Shown here in pieces: positions 12,601-24,600 of a DNA stretch of 64,000 nucleotides. A program made the position numbers and the translations under genes. Each line of letters begins with the position of its first letter. The stretch's first letter is position 1. The notes beneath the pieces were generated by a model. That model was not told the origin of the DNA. It saw only the letters and a list, made by a program, of their open reading frames with translations, and searched no databases. This stretch comes from Tyto alba (taxonomy: Eukaryota > Chordata > Aves > Strigiformes > Tytonidae), in the NCBI RefSeq assembly GCF_018691265.1, contig NW_024881279.1, positions 4,741,243-4,805,242 of the forward strand, in the 5' to 3' direction.

Positions 12601-15600
12601 TTGCTGAGTATATTTTATTACCGTGTAATCTTCTCCAGGGATAGATGTGATCCTCAAGAGTGTTGGGGTCCACTTACTCCTTTTCCTCAAGTGCCCTTGA
12701 GACCCACTTTCAGACTAATGGCCTCAGGTTTGTTGTGCTTTTTCAGGCTGATCCCAATTTTCAGCCCTTCGTTTAAATGAGCCCTTGATTGATACAGATA
12801 TTTTTTTTTAAATGCTGTGTCTCTGGCTGGCTGGATGAATAAAGGAGTAAATGCTCCTTCAGCTTACTTGAGCTTCTGCAAATGGTTTGGCATTTGTCGG
12901 AGGCTTTGCCTTTGTGCTGGTGCAGGGAGAGCTGCAGCGTCTCCTTGATGGCACCTCCCCAGTAAAGGCCAGTACTGGTAGCTGCAGTGGGATGCTCATG
13001 TGTCACCGTCATCATTTATTTGGAACATGCCAGGGCTGATACGGGCTAGGGCTGAGCATGTCTCACCTCTTTGAACCGAGTCTAGGGCTGAATAAAGCAT
13101 CAAAACTCCAGGAGGATGGGAAAAACCCACAAAGATGCATAAAATTCCTCTTGTGCTATGGAGATCTGTTCATGCAGGAGTTGGCCCTGCTGGGGATGGC
13201 AGATCAGTGCCAACGAGCTGGGTTGATGAGATCTCAGCCTCACAAATGCCCCGGTAATGAATTTCCTAGCACTGCTTTTGCTGTTTACCTGACTACTTTT
13301 GCTTTTTTTAAAAAGGACATTTTCTAAAGAAGCCAACAGAAGCGCTTCGATACGGATAAAGGGAAATGGGAAAACTGGTAATTGAGGTAAATATAAGTGT
13401 GACTCTTGCTTTCTCTCCGAGAAGGGAAAAATCAGTGAAGCCTCTGGGCAGCTGCCTTGGTGCCATCAGCAGGAAAGGTGCGGGCGCTCTCCCAAGCCGA
13501 GGCAGATGCTAGGGCACAGCACAGCCGTGCTGCTGGCTCTCACTGAGGCTGAGGAACACGTATTTTCACTGATCTTTAGAAAACCATCTCCTCGAGCATG
13601 TACCTGCTATTGCCAGACTCCTCTGGGCACCTACTGCCTTGCCACAGCCCCGGCAATGATGGTGGGCATCCCTTCTCACCCACGTCCCGCACCACGGGTA
13701 GTGTCTTGCCATTCTGAAGCAGGTAGGAAATCCTCTATCTCCCCCACCACCCCCGAGGCTGGAATAGGAGAGGAAAACTAGAAAACAAAACTAGAAATAA
13801 GAAATAAGGGTTGATTCCCATGGCATCACCGATGCCTGAACTTGAGATGTGAAGAATATTGGTACATAATGCAGAATTCACCACGGATTTGTGTGAGTTG
13901 GTGGCAGGTGTGCAGACAGCCTCATCACCCAGCCTGGGTTTTTCATTTTTTGCTGAGCAGCTGTTTGGAAACATAGATGCTTCCAAAGGGGTTAAGCCCC
14001 GTTCCTGTGTGAAAGCAAAGCTCTAGTGACATCCCTGCCAGCCCCAGCTCTCGGAGCCCGGTGGGAGATGGGCAGGAGATGCTGCCAGGAGCGGCCTCAG
14101 TAGTTTCTTCCCTTTTCTAGCCATGTCTCCACTGCAGTGTGTCTGGGCAGCACGAACCTTTCTGGGCTCCAATTTTCTCAATGTTACTGTAGATGAGAAG
14201 GGGTGCATAGCATGGTCTGTTTTCTGTACTGTTGTAAATCAGGGCATGGGTTTTTCCAAAGGATTGCTCTCTTGTATTAAATTGTAGGATCTCTTCCCTC
14301 CACTGTTTCTCCTAGCCCAAGGCAGCTGTCTCTGCAGTCATTGATCTTTATATCTGAACACAGAGAAGCTCTTTGCAGGTGTGTTAGCATGTGTCAAGGA
14401 GGAATGGGTTGCTTTTCAGGAACATGATTTTACCCACTAAAGCAAATCCAGGAACTGATGGGATTTGCCTCGATACAAGAAGCTGTGCACCTCCGGGCGT
14501 CACGTCCTGTTTGATCTTCCCAGAGGTTCGGGGTGTCCCTTGTGAGCCCCAGCATCTGTCAGCCTCCTGCTCCCCTCGGGGCTGGAGGGACACTTGCAGG
14601 AGCAGGCACAGCTTCTCATGCAGTTTGCTGAATTGTTTGTGAGCCATAAAAACCTTGTGTTTAAGTAAGTGCTGCGGATGAGTCAGGGGGTTGATCTGGA
14701 CCAGGCTTCCAGCGCATCTTTGTACGGTCCTACAAGCTGCTCCCTGTATAAAAAAATAATTTTGCAGTTATTTCCGAGGTGCCATCGGGCAGTGTGTATC
14801 AGCACTGCTGGAGTCACAGCTCGAAGCCACCTGGCAGGGCAGAGTGTCCTGACGAGAGGTACCACCATCCCCACAGAGGTGCAGACCTGGTGCTGGAGAG
14901 TCTCATCTCCCACCGGTGCAAATCAGGCTTAACTACGCTAGAGTCATAAAATTAATGTCAGTAGAAAATGAGAGTAAGAGGAGCCAGATCCTGAACCTGC
15001 TGGCTTTGCTTTCTGATAAGGTCCCTGACATCAGGTTTCAGCCTCACTGGGTCTGGCCATCGCTGGGTGTGTGTAATCTGCGGGTAAGGTCTTGATGGCA
15101 GCGTTTGTTCTCCTGAGACTGAGGGTCACCGTGTCCCCCACCGTGGGCATCGCCCGGGGAGGCTCCAGCTGATGCACTTCCCTCCTCCATGGCTGCCTTG
15201 GCCTCACAGGATTTGTGCCAAGGGGCTTGGTGGGCTGCAGACCATTTGGGATGTCTTTCCTTTTTCAACTTTTTCCTTGATTATGGACAACAGGCTTGTG
15301 GTTAGAATTTTTCTGCTAGGTGAGTTCTTTGTGTGGTTTCTTCATTTCTGACCTCCTCCGTTTGCTGATACTTGGTGAGAATAAGGCACAAACGTGTCCC
15401 AGCATCCCCAAGTCTGAATTAATTCCGCGGGATGCCAGCCTGTGCTGCTGGATGGGCACAGGGGCACGGGGTCCTGCCCATGAAGAGGAAACCCCAAAAA
15501 TAAAGTTTAGTGGTTCTCTTAAGAAGATCCATTTCACATTAATGCTTATTCCTTATAGGACTAATAATTAGCAATGGAAACAAACTGCAGTGAGATCGGA

Positions 15601-18600
15601 GCTGTGCAGGCAGCACGGTGCTGTGGTAGCCGAGGGCTGCAGCACTTTATCAACCCTCCCGGGTTTGTGTGTTCCCAGACTGGGGGGAGGCACCTGCCAT
15701 CGCTGCCTTGGCACGTTTCAAACCTTTTAACTGAGCGCCAGCGAGCATGTGGAGCACGCCGTTAGATCTTTGTGTCTTAATTAACGTGATCTTCATCATC
15801 AGTGACGTGGTGAGAAGCAAAGAGTCGTGCTGTAAATCCCAGTTCCCGTTAAACCAAAGCAAACTCAGTTAGGAAGGGCTGAACATCGAGGTTTTGTGCC
15901 GGCGGTGCTGTTATCATCAGTGACCCCTGTGGAGCTCCCCGCAGTATCTGCATCACCAGGGTGTGTGCAAAGCCAGGACCTGAGACTCTAAACACACATC
16001 CAGGTTTTGGGGGGGGGTGTGTTTGGTAGCGTTTGGCCGGCGGCTGCACAGCTGGGGAGAGTCACTCGCCTCCTGTCTCTGAGCATCAGGTTCAGCAAAA
16101 GTGCTTTTGCACGAGATACCTGCGATAAGGCGGCAGAGGCTGTGCACACACGCCGGGGCTGACTGGCCCGGGCTCCCGCCGGGCGGTATCATGTGTACAG
16201 CACTATAGATAACCCAGAGAGATTTCTCCAGGTACTGTCAGCATCCTTATCAGACTAAGCGCATTTCAGTGGCTGTCAATACAGCAAATGACCTGTTCGG
16301 GCCTCTCCTTTGATACGTACACAAAGCATTAATCTTTGCACTTTGATACGTATACAGAATATTCATCTTTGCACTTTTATGCCAGGCTAAAAATAGCAGC
16401 TCCTTTCTCCCGCGGCCCCGAGCATCCCGGCTGGCCCTGTGTCACACCGTCGCCTGTTGCAGCTGGCTGTTGGGACAGCAGCTTGTGGAACTCGGCTTAA
16501 TGAAGGCTCACAGCACCGTCTCCATGCCTGCTCAAGCAGCTCTTTCCAACAGGAAAGTTCATCGCATCATTCAGAGGCTTTCTCTTTTTATTTTTTCTCA
16601 GCAGCTCCGAGCTTTCTCCTGTAAGACCACCGTGCCCAGCCTGCTGGCTGACCCACCCAAGGGCCTGGCGCTTTGCAAAGCTGAGCTGGCTCGTGGGAAG
16701 GAGAAGTTTGGTCCTTTTTGAACCAACACATTGCACCAGCTAACTCCTGTATATTTTAGGGGCTTAGGAGCTCCTTAGATAACAGTCCTGAAGCCTGACT
16801 GGAGCATGCCTAGTTTCGGTGTTATTACTGCTGTCTGCATTAAATACAGACGTTACTGAATCCCTAAGCCCTGTCCTAGATTACAGTGAGCTCGTTTTAA
16901 AATCTGGGGACTGAGCGCTGTTTTTTCGTGGGTTATTTTCAGATCCTGAATTGAAATTTGGAGATGTCCTCAGGGCATTGGGGCACATCTTTATTTTCAA
17001 TTTATTGGTGGGGAAAATAAAGCAAAAGAAGCAAAAAGAACCCATTTCTTGAGTTTTCCCTCTCCAAGCGATGAAATTGCTGCTTCTCCCGCTGGTGGCT
17101 CTGGAAGTGCCTCCAATGGTGACTGCCAATGGTTGTGACTTGTCTGGATCTGGAGAAACTTGAGGTTCATTTTCCTGCCCTGCCACGGATTTCATTCCCA
17201 ACCTTGGGCAGGGCAGGTAAGGGTCCTGTTCCAGAGGGCAGCTGTGTACAAATTTCTTCCCTTTGGTGCTCACAGACCTTGGAGCATCTGGTACCAAGAT
17301 TTGGCTGGTTACGTGATGGACACGATGGCTTTGCCCCAGACACATCACAGAGCACAAGGCACTCGGTGCTCTGACATTAACTTACATATCGGGACAGAAG
17401 GGAGATAAAAGTCTTGCAGGGGCCAACGGGCATCCCAGCTGGTGCTGGTGCAAGAAGGCTGGATGCTCAGGCTTTGCACGGCAGAGAAACTGCTTGGAAA
17501 GGGATGACGTGCTGCAGCAGGTTGCTGTTTGCTTGTTTGTGTCTTTACAGTGTCTTCCTGTGTTGACATTTGTGCAGGGAGGTGGTATTTCGGGGAGGAA
17601 ACGTGAGCTGTGCAAATACTGCAGCGAGCTCCAGCTCCCAGCTTCTCAGAGATCTGTCAGCTGGCACCACAGGCTGCTTTTCATTTCCAGCTCGTCCTCT
17701 GCTTGCATGTCATTACGCGCGACACTGTTGACGTGTGCATGGCAAGTGTCATGCATGTTGCCGCGGAGTTGCCAAGAAAAGGCAGAAGAGCTGACAGCGA
17801 GCGCCTGTTCGCTTTCTGTGCGGGGAGTTTGCAGCAGATGAGGCAGCTCCTCTCCCCGTCCCCTGTGATTGTGCCTAGAGAGTTCTCAGAACAAATCTTG
17901 CAGACCACGGTGGGATATTCTCCGTTGCCGAGCCTGCCGAAGCGCTGCCCGGCGCGGTGTGAACGTGGCACCAAAGGCTGTGGCACGCCGGAGGCATCCC
18001 GCAGCCTGCCTGCAACATGGGGCTTGGTGGCAGGGGCTTGGCTGGAGGATGATTTAAATCAGGGTCGCTCTGCCTTGCGAAGGGTGTTTTGGGGAGTGGA
18101 TCCCTCCAGCGAGTGGGTCTGGTGTCTTGTCTGAGCAGCCCAGGACCAGGCTGGGAGCTCTGTTGTGCCCCAATAAATCAGCAGTAATTGCTTCTGAGGA
18201 GTTAATGTCTGGAGGAGTCACTGTTGCTATCAGTATTTGGACCACAGTTTCAATTGGACCTAATTTTTCTCACGTAAAGACTTACTTTCCATAGATGAAT
18301 GGGAAAACTGTTGCTGAAGGTAAAGTTGCCACGGACCCATGCTGGGAGCATCACTCAGCGCAAGCCCATCAGTTGACTTTGATGCAGCGGGGCTGGAAGT
18401 GGAGAGTCGTGCATCATCGGGGAGAGGGCAGCAAGCAGGGCTGGGTGACTTTTGGCTGCCAAACTGTAGCTCATTTTTCGTGCTGTCAGGTCCAGGCGAG
18501 AGGAGAAGCACTGGCAGAGCTGGGGCTTCCTTCAGCCTGCAGAGACTTCCAGAGAGACTCGACAGCTGCTTCTGCTCCCGCCAAGCTCTTCGGGCAGGGC

Positions 18601-21600
18601 GCAGTGTGGAGAAGGCGCTGGCTGAGCTCATGTTTCCAAACGTAACTAGGACAGAGCTTTGCACTTAAATTCATCCACTGGGCAAAGAGTCTCGTATTCA
18701 CTGGTCGCAGAGCACATGGCAGTGCCAGACCCAGCAGCCTGCGTGCCGTCCTCCTGCCCGGTGGGTGGAAGGAGCTGGGTTGGCAGCGTGACTGAGACGG
18801 CAGCGTGGTGAGCAGAAGCTCTTGCCTTAGCCCTGTCCCCGTGTTTATCCCATCTCGTGGGTGCATCCTGCTTTTGGAGGGGTGCGTGATGCCCCGTTGC
18901 GGCTGTGGAGCAGGGACGGGTCAGTGCCACAATTCCCTCTCACCAACAAGACCACTGGCTCCGGGCGAGAGCATCGCTGTTTATATCAGACCCAACCCTG
19001 TACTTGAGTGTGCTTTCCACATCCGACTTCACGGTTTCACAGGCAGGGCAGTGTTATTTCTCCCAAATTTTTGCTCTGGTGTGGTATTCCTGCATGAGCC
19101 TCACTGTGAGCCCCCAGTGGGAGAAACAACCCTCTAATGTCAGGGGGAGCAATATGAGGTTGATGTCAGCAGCTGTAGCCGTAGGTCGAGTTATTTGACA
19201 CAGGAATCCAAACGTGGAGGAGGCTGCTGCCACCATGCTGGTGGCAGTGCAAGGTAGGGAGGAAGAAAGGAACCACGCAAAGTGGAAAAATGGCTTAATT
19301 TGTCATGGTATGACTGAAGAGCAGGCATGTTCCTGCGGAGAGCCTGGCTCAGAGCCGCCTGCTCGGTGCTTCCCTGGGGCTGCTCTGCAGTGTGGAGCTG
19401 TGCGGGGCAAGGGCTGGTTCGTACCGAAAAGCATCAGTGGGTTTTAAGGAAAAATGAGGTGCAGTGGTAAAGCTTGCATGCAGCACTGGTACTGGTTTTA
19501 TTTCTGAAGGGATTGGTGTTACACTGGTGACCAATCTGCAGGGAAGAATACACTGAGGCAGATGGAGGCACAGGCCAAAAACCAAATTCCTGATTCCCAG
19601 ACCACTCATTCCTCTGATGGCAGCCCAAGGTAGGTGGCCACGGCACCACGTAGGAAGCCAGCCCCGTGGGAGCTGGCAGGGTGTGGGCTGACCCTCGGCA
19701 ATGGGTGCCATGCCGGAGCCATGCCACTGCGCTGCCGCTTCCCCATGCTGCTTTTCTCTGGGACACTGGGAAAAACACAAATTCCAGGTTTGAGGTCCCA
19801 GGAAGGGGAGCTGGCAGCCAGGCTGTGCTCAGCGTTTTCTGAAAATCGGCTTGTTTTGATGCGTCCCAATGCAAAACATCCCATAAGGTGCCCAGACCAG
19901 CAGTCTCTAGGAAAGTACTCATGTCCATGTTGTGGTCCTCAGAGCATCCAAGGCACAGGAGACAGCACCAAGTGCACAGAACCCCTTTGATTTTGCTGGG
20001 CTTGCTTGCTTTCTTAGAGTCAGGTTTCTACATGGCATGGTTGCACCCTCCATGACAAGAAATGGAATACTTCTGCGAGTGGTAGGTCTTTCTCAACCTC
20101 TCCTTCTTTTCTTCCAGGATCATACCCCAGCTGGAGAATTCTCCTTCACAAGTTTCACCCAGTAGCCTGCCTGGCTCCGAGATTTCGGAAGCTACAAGGA
20201 CTTACTTGCAAGGAGTGAGCCGCTATGACCTGGACGAGCTCGATGCTTGCTGGTTGGAACTTGTTAATATGGAGCTTAAGGAGATGGGTGAGTATTGCTG
20301 TTGTTTTTCTCCTTGCTTGGGCATTCAGGCTTTACTTACTTAAGTAATTTACTTACTTAAGTAACCATGTGGAACAAAAGGCCTTGAACAAGAAATCTTC
20401 GTTAAGGCTCTCCAGAAGAGATCATGTCGATTGCTGCAGCACGGGATCTTGAGTGTATCTCACTGCTTCTCACTCACGCAGGGGTTTTGGGACGTGGTTC
20501 AAGAAGAACAGGGCAAACCAGATGATGGTAGGAACAGTGCAGCGTGCCCTATGAAGTGGGGATCTGATTTGCAGAAGACCCACTAGATCCAGATCATTCA
20601 TGATGACGTTGTGATGGCCTGACCATCACCATCCCCCGCAGTGATCCCTGCAGGAGGAGGTGTTGGTCAGGATGGGTGTGTTGAGCTTGACTCCTCTTTC
20701 TTTGGCCACATCTGAAAGCATTTCTCCAATGTTTCTCCAGCCATAGCCAACTGGACATACGGAGTCAGAGGAAAGAGGATTTCCTAGTCAAAATGTGTAA
20801 TTCTCAGAAATGCTGGTCCTGGGTTGTCTCTCCTTTCTCAGGTGTCTCTAAATATCACAGCATAACGTTGCCTGCATCATTGCTGTTGTATCTCTGCACA
20901 TTCCTAAAATCCATTAGTGCATTTCGGTTGAGTGCAAGTACCTGGACTTGGAATTTGACCATTGGCACTAGTGCTTAGCATGGTCTACTGGGCAGATTTG
21001 TTGGCACAGGCACATGGGTGTGTAGTCTTGCCAGACTGTGGAGGGATTTTCCAGTCCTTGTTAGGTAAGGGTTGCTGTGTTGTGGCTGCTGCTATGCAGG
21101 TAAGAATAACAACACAATAAAACATTCACCTTGTGAGGTCAGTGAAAGCTGAAGCATGCCTGCATGAAGCATTACTCCCGGTTGCAAAGGTCTTTCAAAG
21201 GTGGGACAAAGGCTACCGAGTGCTTGAGCAGACGGGATTGTGCCCTGCTGAACAGGAAGGTTGTGCCGAGTCTCAGCCTGCTGGCTAAGAGCTGCAGCAA
21301 GGGTCAGTAAGACTGCAGTAAGATTTAGTTTAGTAAGCTTGCATGGAGCACAAACTCAGAAGTTGGCCACCACATTGGCTGATCTTGGTTGCAGAAGATC
21401 TCTGTTGTTTTGTACTCAACGATTTACAACCAAATTTTGTTACCACTATCTCCAGGACCTTGAGAAAGTTGTAGAGGCTGCTTTTAGAGTTTGGCTAATT
21501 ATCTATTATATGTATCCTGTATATTGGATTTCCTGTAATGTTGCTGTTGAGGAGCCTGTAATATCACTAGCAAATCGCAGCCAGCTTTGCCCTCATTAGC

Positions 21601-24600
21601 TGCTGCTGTATTAGCATCCACAGCTCTGTTATTAGCACACCCAGGTTTTTTGATACTGGCAGCTACAGTCAAGTCCTTGAGCAGAGCAGAGGGTGTTCTT
21701 GGGCGAAGCTGAGTGGTTTGGTCATGCTCAGGTACGTTGCAGAGGATCCACCCCTCCCAACACGGCACAGACATCGATAGTGCATCAAGAATCCAGCTTG
21801 TACCACCTCGGACATCCTTCTGACTCCACTGTGCTTTCACTGTATCTCCTGCTGCATTTCCCTTGCTGTCTCCACAGCTGGGTGGCCATCAGAGGTGTCC
21901 CTGGGCTCCAGAGAAGTGTTGTCTATTTCCACTTCCCCTTGCACGTATTTCATAAGTCTCTAGAAAGGCAGCGGGCAGAGATTTGTCTTCTCTGGCTCAG
22001 CTGTGTCAAATTTGGCTCGCTTTGTTATTTCTTCAAAGTATTAGGTTACAAGTGCAATGTCGTAAATGGTTTTCAGATGTGGAGCTCCCGTGCTGGTGGG
22101 TAGCTGGAAGGTTGAGACGGGATGGGCGCAGTAGGGGCAGGGGTGTCCCTGCTCCAGGCCAGACTGGAGCTGGCTGTCCCCCCCAGCTGCGAGCAGCACG
22201 TCACCTTCGGGCTGGCGTGTGCCAAACCGGAGTGTTTTTTGGGGGGAAAGAGGTGGCTTCACCAGCGACACTGCCTTGGGAGCATGTTGGATTTAGGAGG
22301 GGAGCTTGAGCATCGTCACAGCCATACACCCCTGGTAGCCCCGCACCTTGCGGGCGCGCTGGGTAGGCTGGGGTCGCAGCATCCCGACGAGCGCACCCTG
22401 AACCCGACGGCAGGGCGCAGGCGATGCTTTGCCGCTGACCCTCTGTGCAATTTTGAGCAAGTTGGATTCTTCTTCCTCCAGCTCCTTGTCATTTATCAGC
22501 CAGCCGGCTTTTTCGGGGACGGTCCTTAGGAGTTGTTTGTACGGTACCGGGCTGGATGGGGCCGCGGTCTCTGACCAAGCCCCTGAGCCCTCCTGTCGTA
22601 ACCAACGATAGATGGTAATAACGAACCCAGGGGATTTCAGCAGTGGTAATGCAAAGAGCCTCACTGTCCATCAACTGAGTCTCCATCCCATTTCTGTTGC
22701 TGAAAGAGCACTGTAATTGCAGGCTGAGCCTTAAATATGCTGGGGAGAGAGTAACTTTGAAAACCAACGTTTGGCATGTGAAATCCACTGCAGATACGGC
22801 TTCAGCCCGAAGGATTCTGGTATCTCACCCCATCCCCCATCCCTCCCAACTTCTCTAGCGGTGTGAGGGCTAGTGCATTTATTCCAGTGACTTGAAAGGG
22901 AAAACATATGGCATTGGTTAATAACCCATCCACAGTCCCACGGGGAGCTGGGGTCTGGCAGATAGGGAGCGGGATGGGTGCTGGTGCTCCGGCTGCGGGA
23001 CCACGGTTGCATCACCCCCGTGGGCTGCGTGGGGGGCTGGACCAGGCCGTGGGCTTCTTGGAGTGGGGGGAATGCATTTTCCTGCCCGTGGACGTGATGG
23101 GGTTTGGGTGCTCGTAGGGGCAAGCTGTTGCAGCAGTGCTATCGCTGCTCACCTCCTGGGCTGTGCTGGAGCAGAGGCTCTGCTCCCTCTGCTTCCCATA
23201 TGGGAGAAGCAGTGCAGTGGAGGGGGTTGGTGGAATTTGGGTGCCCTTCACCACCCAACACAGAAGATTGCCACCTGCCTAGGTTGGTCTGAAGGGAGTC
23301 CATAAATAGTGCTTTCTCCCGGAAGCACTCGACATTAATGACATACTGAGATTACCAAACCAGCTTTGCTAATCTCTGAGATCATTAATGTGATTTAACT
23401 GGAGAATTGCAGCCTCTCCTATTCAGAGAAGTCAGGAGTTATCAAGAAACATGCAGAAGTTTAAATTCCTCCTGGGTGTTTAGCTGAACTGTTGTCACTG
23501 GGCAGTCCAAGGGCACAATGTGTCATTCCCAAAATATTTAATGACAAAGAAGGAGCCTGATCTCTGACTGGCTCCCGAGGAGCCGCGGGGAGGAGATCTG
23601 GAAAACACCTATGAGATCATCCATCTCGCTTTGCTGTTAGCGCTGCGTTGATTCACGTAGCACATAGCACATGCCTTTTCCAGTCCTTTTTAGGTCACTC
23701 CAGGGATGGAATTTTATCACCGAGATCAGATAAACCTCCAGATAGCTCCAGCTCTCTGCACTCTGTTGGCTCCTCTCCCAGTTAGGTGGAATTGCTCCGA
23801 AAAGCAAAGTTTTACACGTAAAACAGCTTTAAATAGTTTTAAACCCCCCGTAAGATGCCTCAGTAGCTGTTACTGTACTCGGTAGAAATGTACCGTTTGA
23901 AGAACTTCTGTGCGCTAGAGATGGAATCAATATTTAAGCATGCCTAAATGTTTTATTTGTTGCTGCTGCAATATGAGATAGTAAAAAAAGTGGGTCTGAA
24001 GGAGTCTGAATGAAACCCTGAACCAGATTTATGTACATGCCACTCCAGGCAGCACAGGCCTTTCCTTTTAGAGAGGAGCTGTGCCGAAAGTCTTCGTTTT
24101 TATATTAACATTTGATGCTGTATTTTGTGATCTTCACTAAGTCCAAAGCTATTGTAAGAGGAAGGCGAGAGAGACTTCAAAGACCGAGGCTGAAAGATCT
24201 CTTTGCAGTGATTGGCACTTCATAAACACACGGAAAATCCGCAAGAAATCGCTAAAAACGTTGCCAGAATCAATTTTGCTGAAGGCAGAGTCGAAGTTTC
24301 TAAGTATTCCCTTGACTTAATCCATATGGTGTATGCTGCTCACATATGCCCACCACAGCTTCTATCTTGGGAGCTGGAGGTGTTCCTGGTATTTTATGGC
24401 AGGAACATGCAAAGGTCACATGTATTGCTTTTGAAGCTCCGGGGGGAATTCATCACTGCATACTTGAGATATGTCTGTGTACTAATGAGATGATACCTCC
24501 CTCGGCAGAGGTGAGATTGGTCAAGTCGACGTGGAATAACCCGAAGTCGGTGGAGTAACCCCGGGGAAGATGAGCTCAGTGGAGCAGAGGCAGCCATTAA

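Larger units (their letters stand above)
612..20117 (+). other. JADE2 intron, 19.5 kb
   Basis: The largest intron in the window. It holds a GTGGGGTCCCCTCTG-type low-copy repeat near the donor (622-712), a 22-bp minisatellite (1375-1440), poly(A) at 1783, a CR1-type LINE fossil (2225-2335), MIR-like fossils (5135-5220, 16041-16104), a CpG-rich island (6540-6780), a long T/C tract (6944-7025), an AT-rich block (12100-12560) and a 33-bp tandem repeat (16308-16380). I see no exon with JADE-family similarity and no other recognisable gene; open frames here look like by-products of GC-rich sequence. Confidence 0.85.

Noticed and set aside
14145..14200. Fourth MIR-like remnant (AACCTTTCTGGGCTCC, AATTTTCTCAATG)
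   Set aside because: Similarity is short and interrupted; not enough to call by eye.
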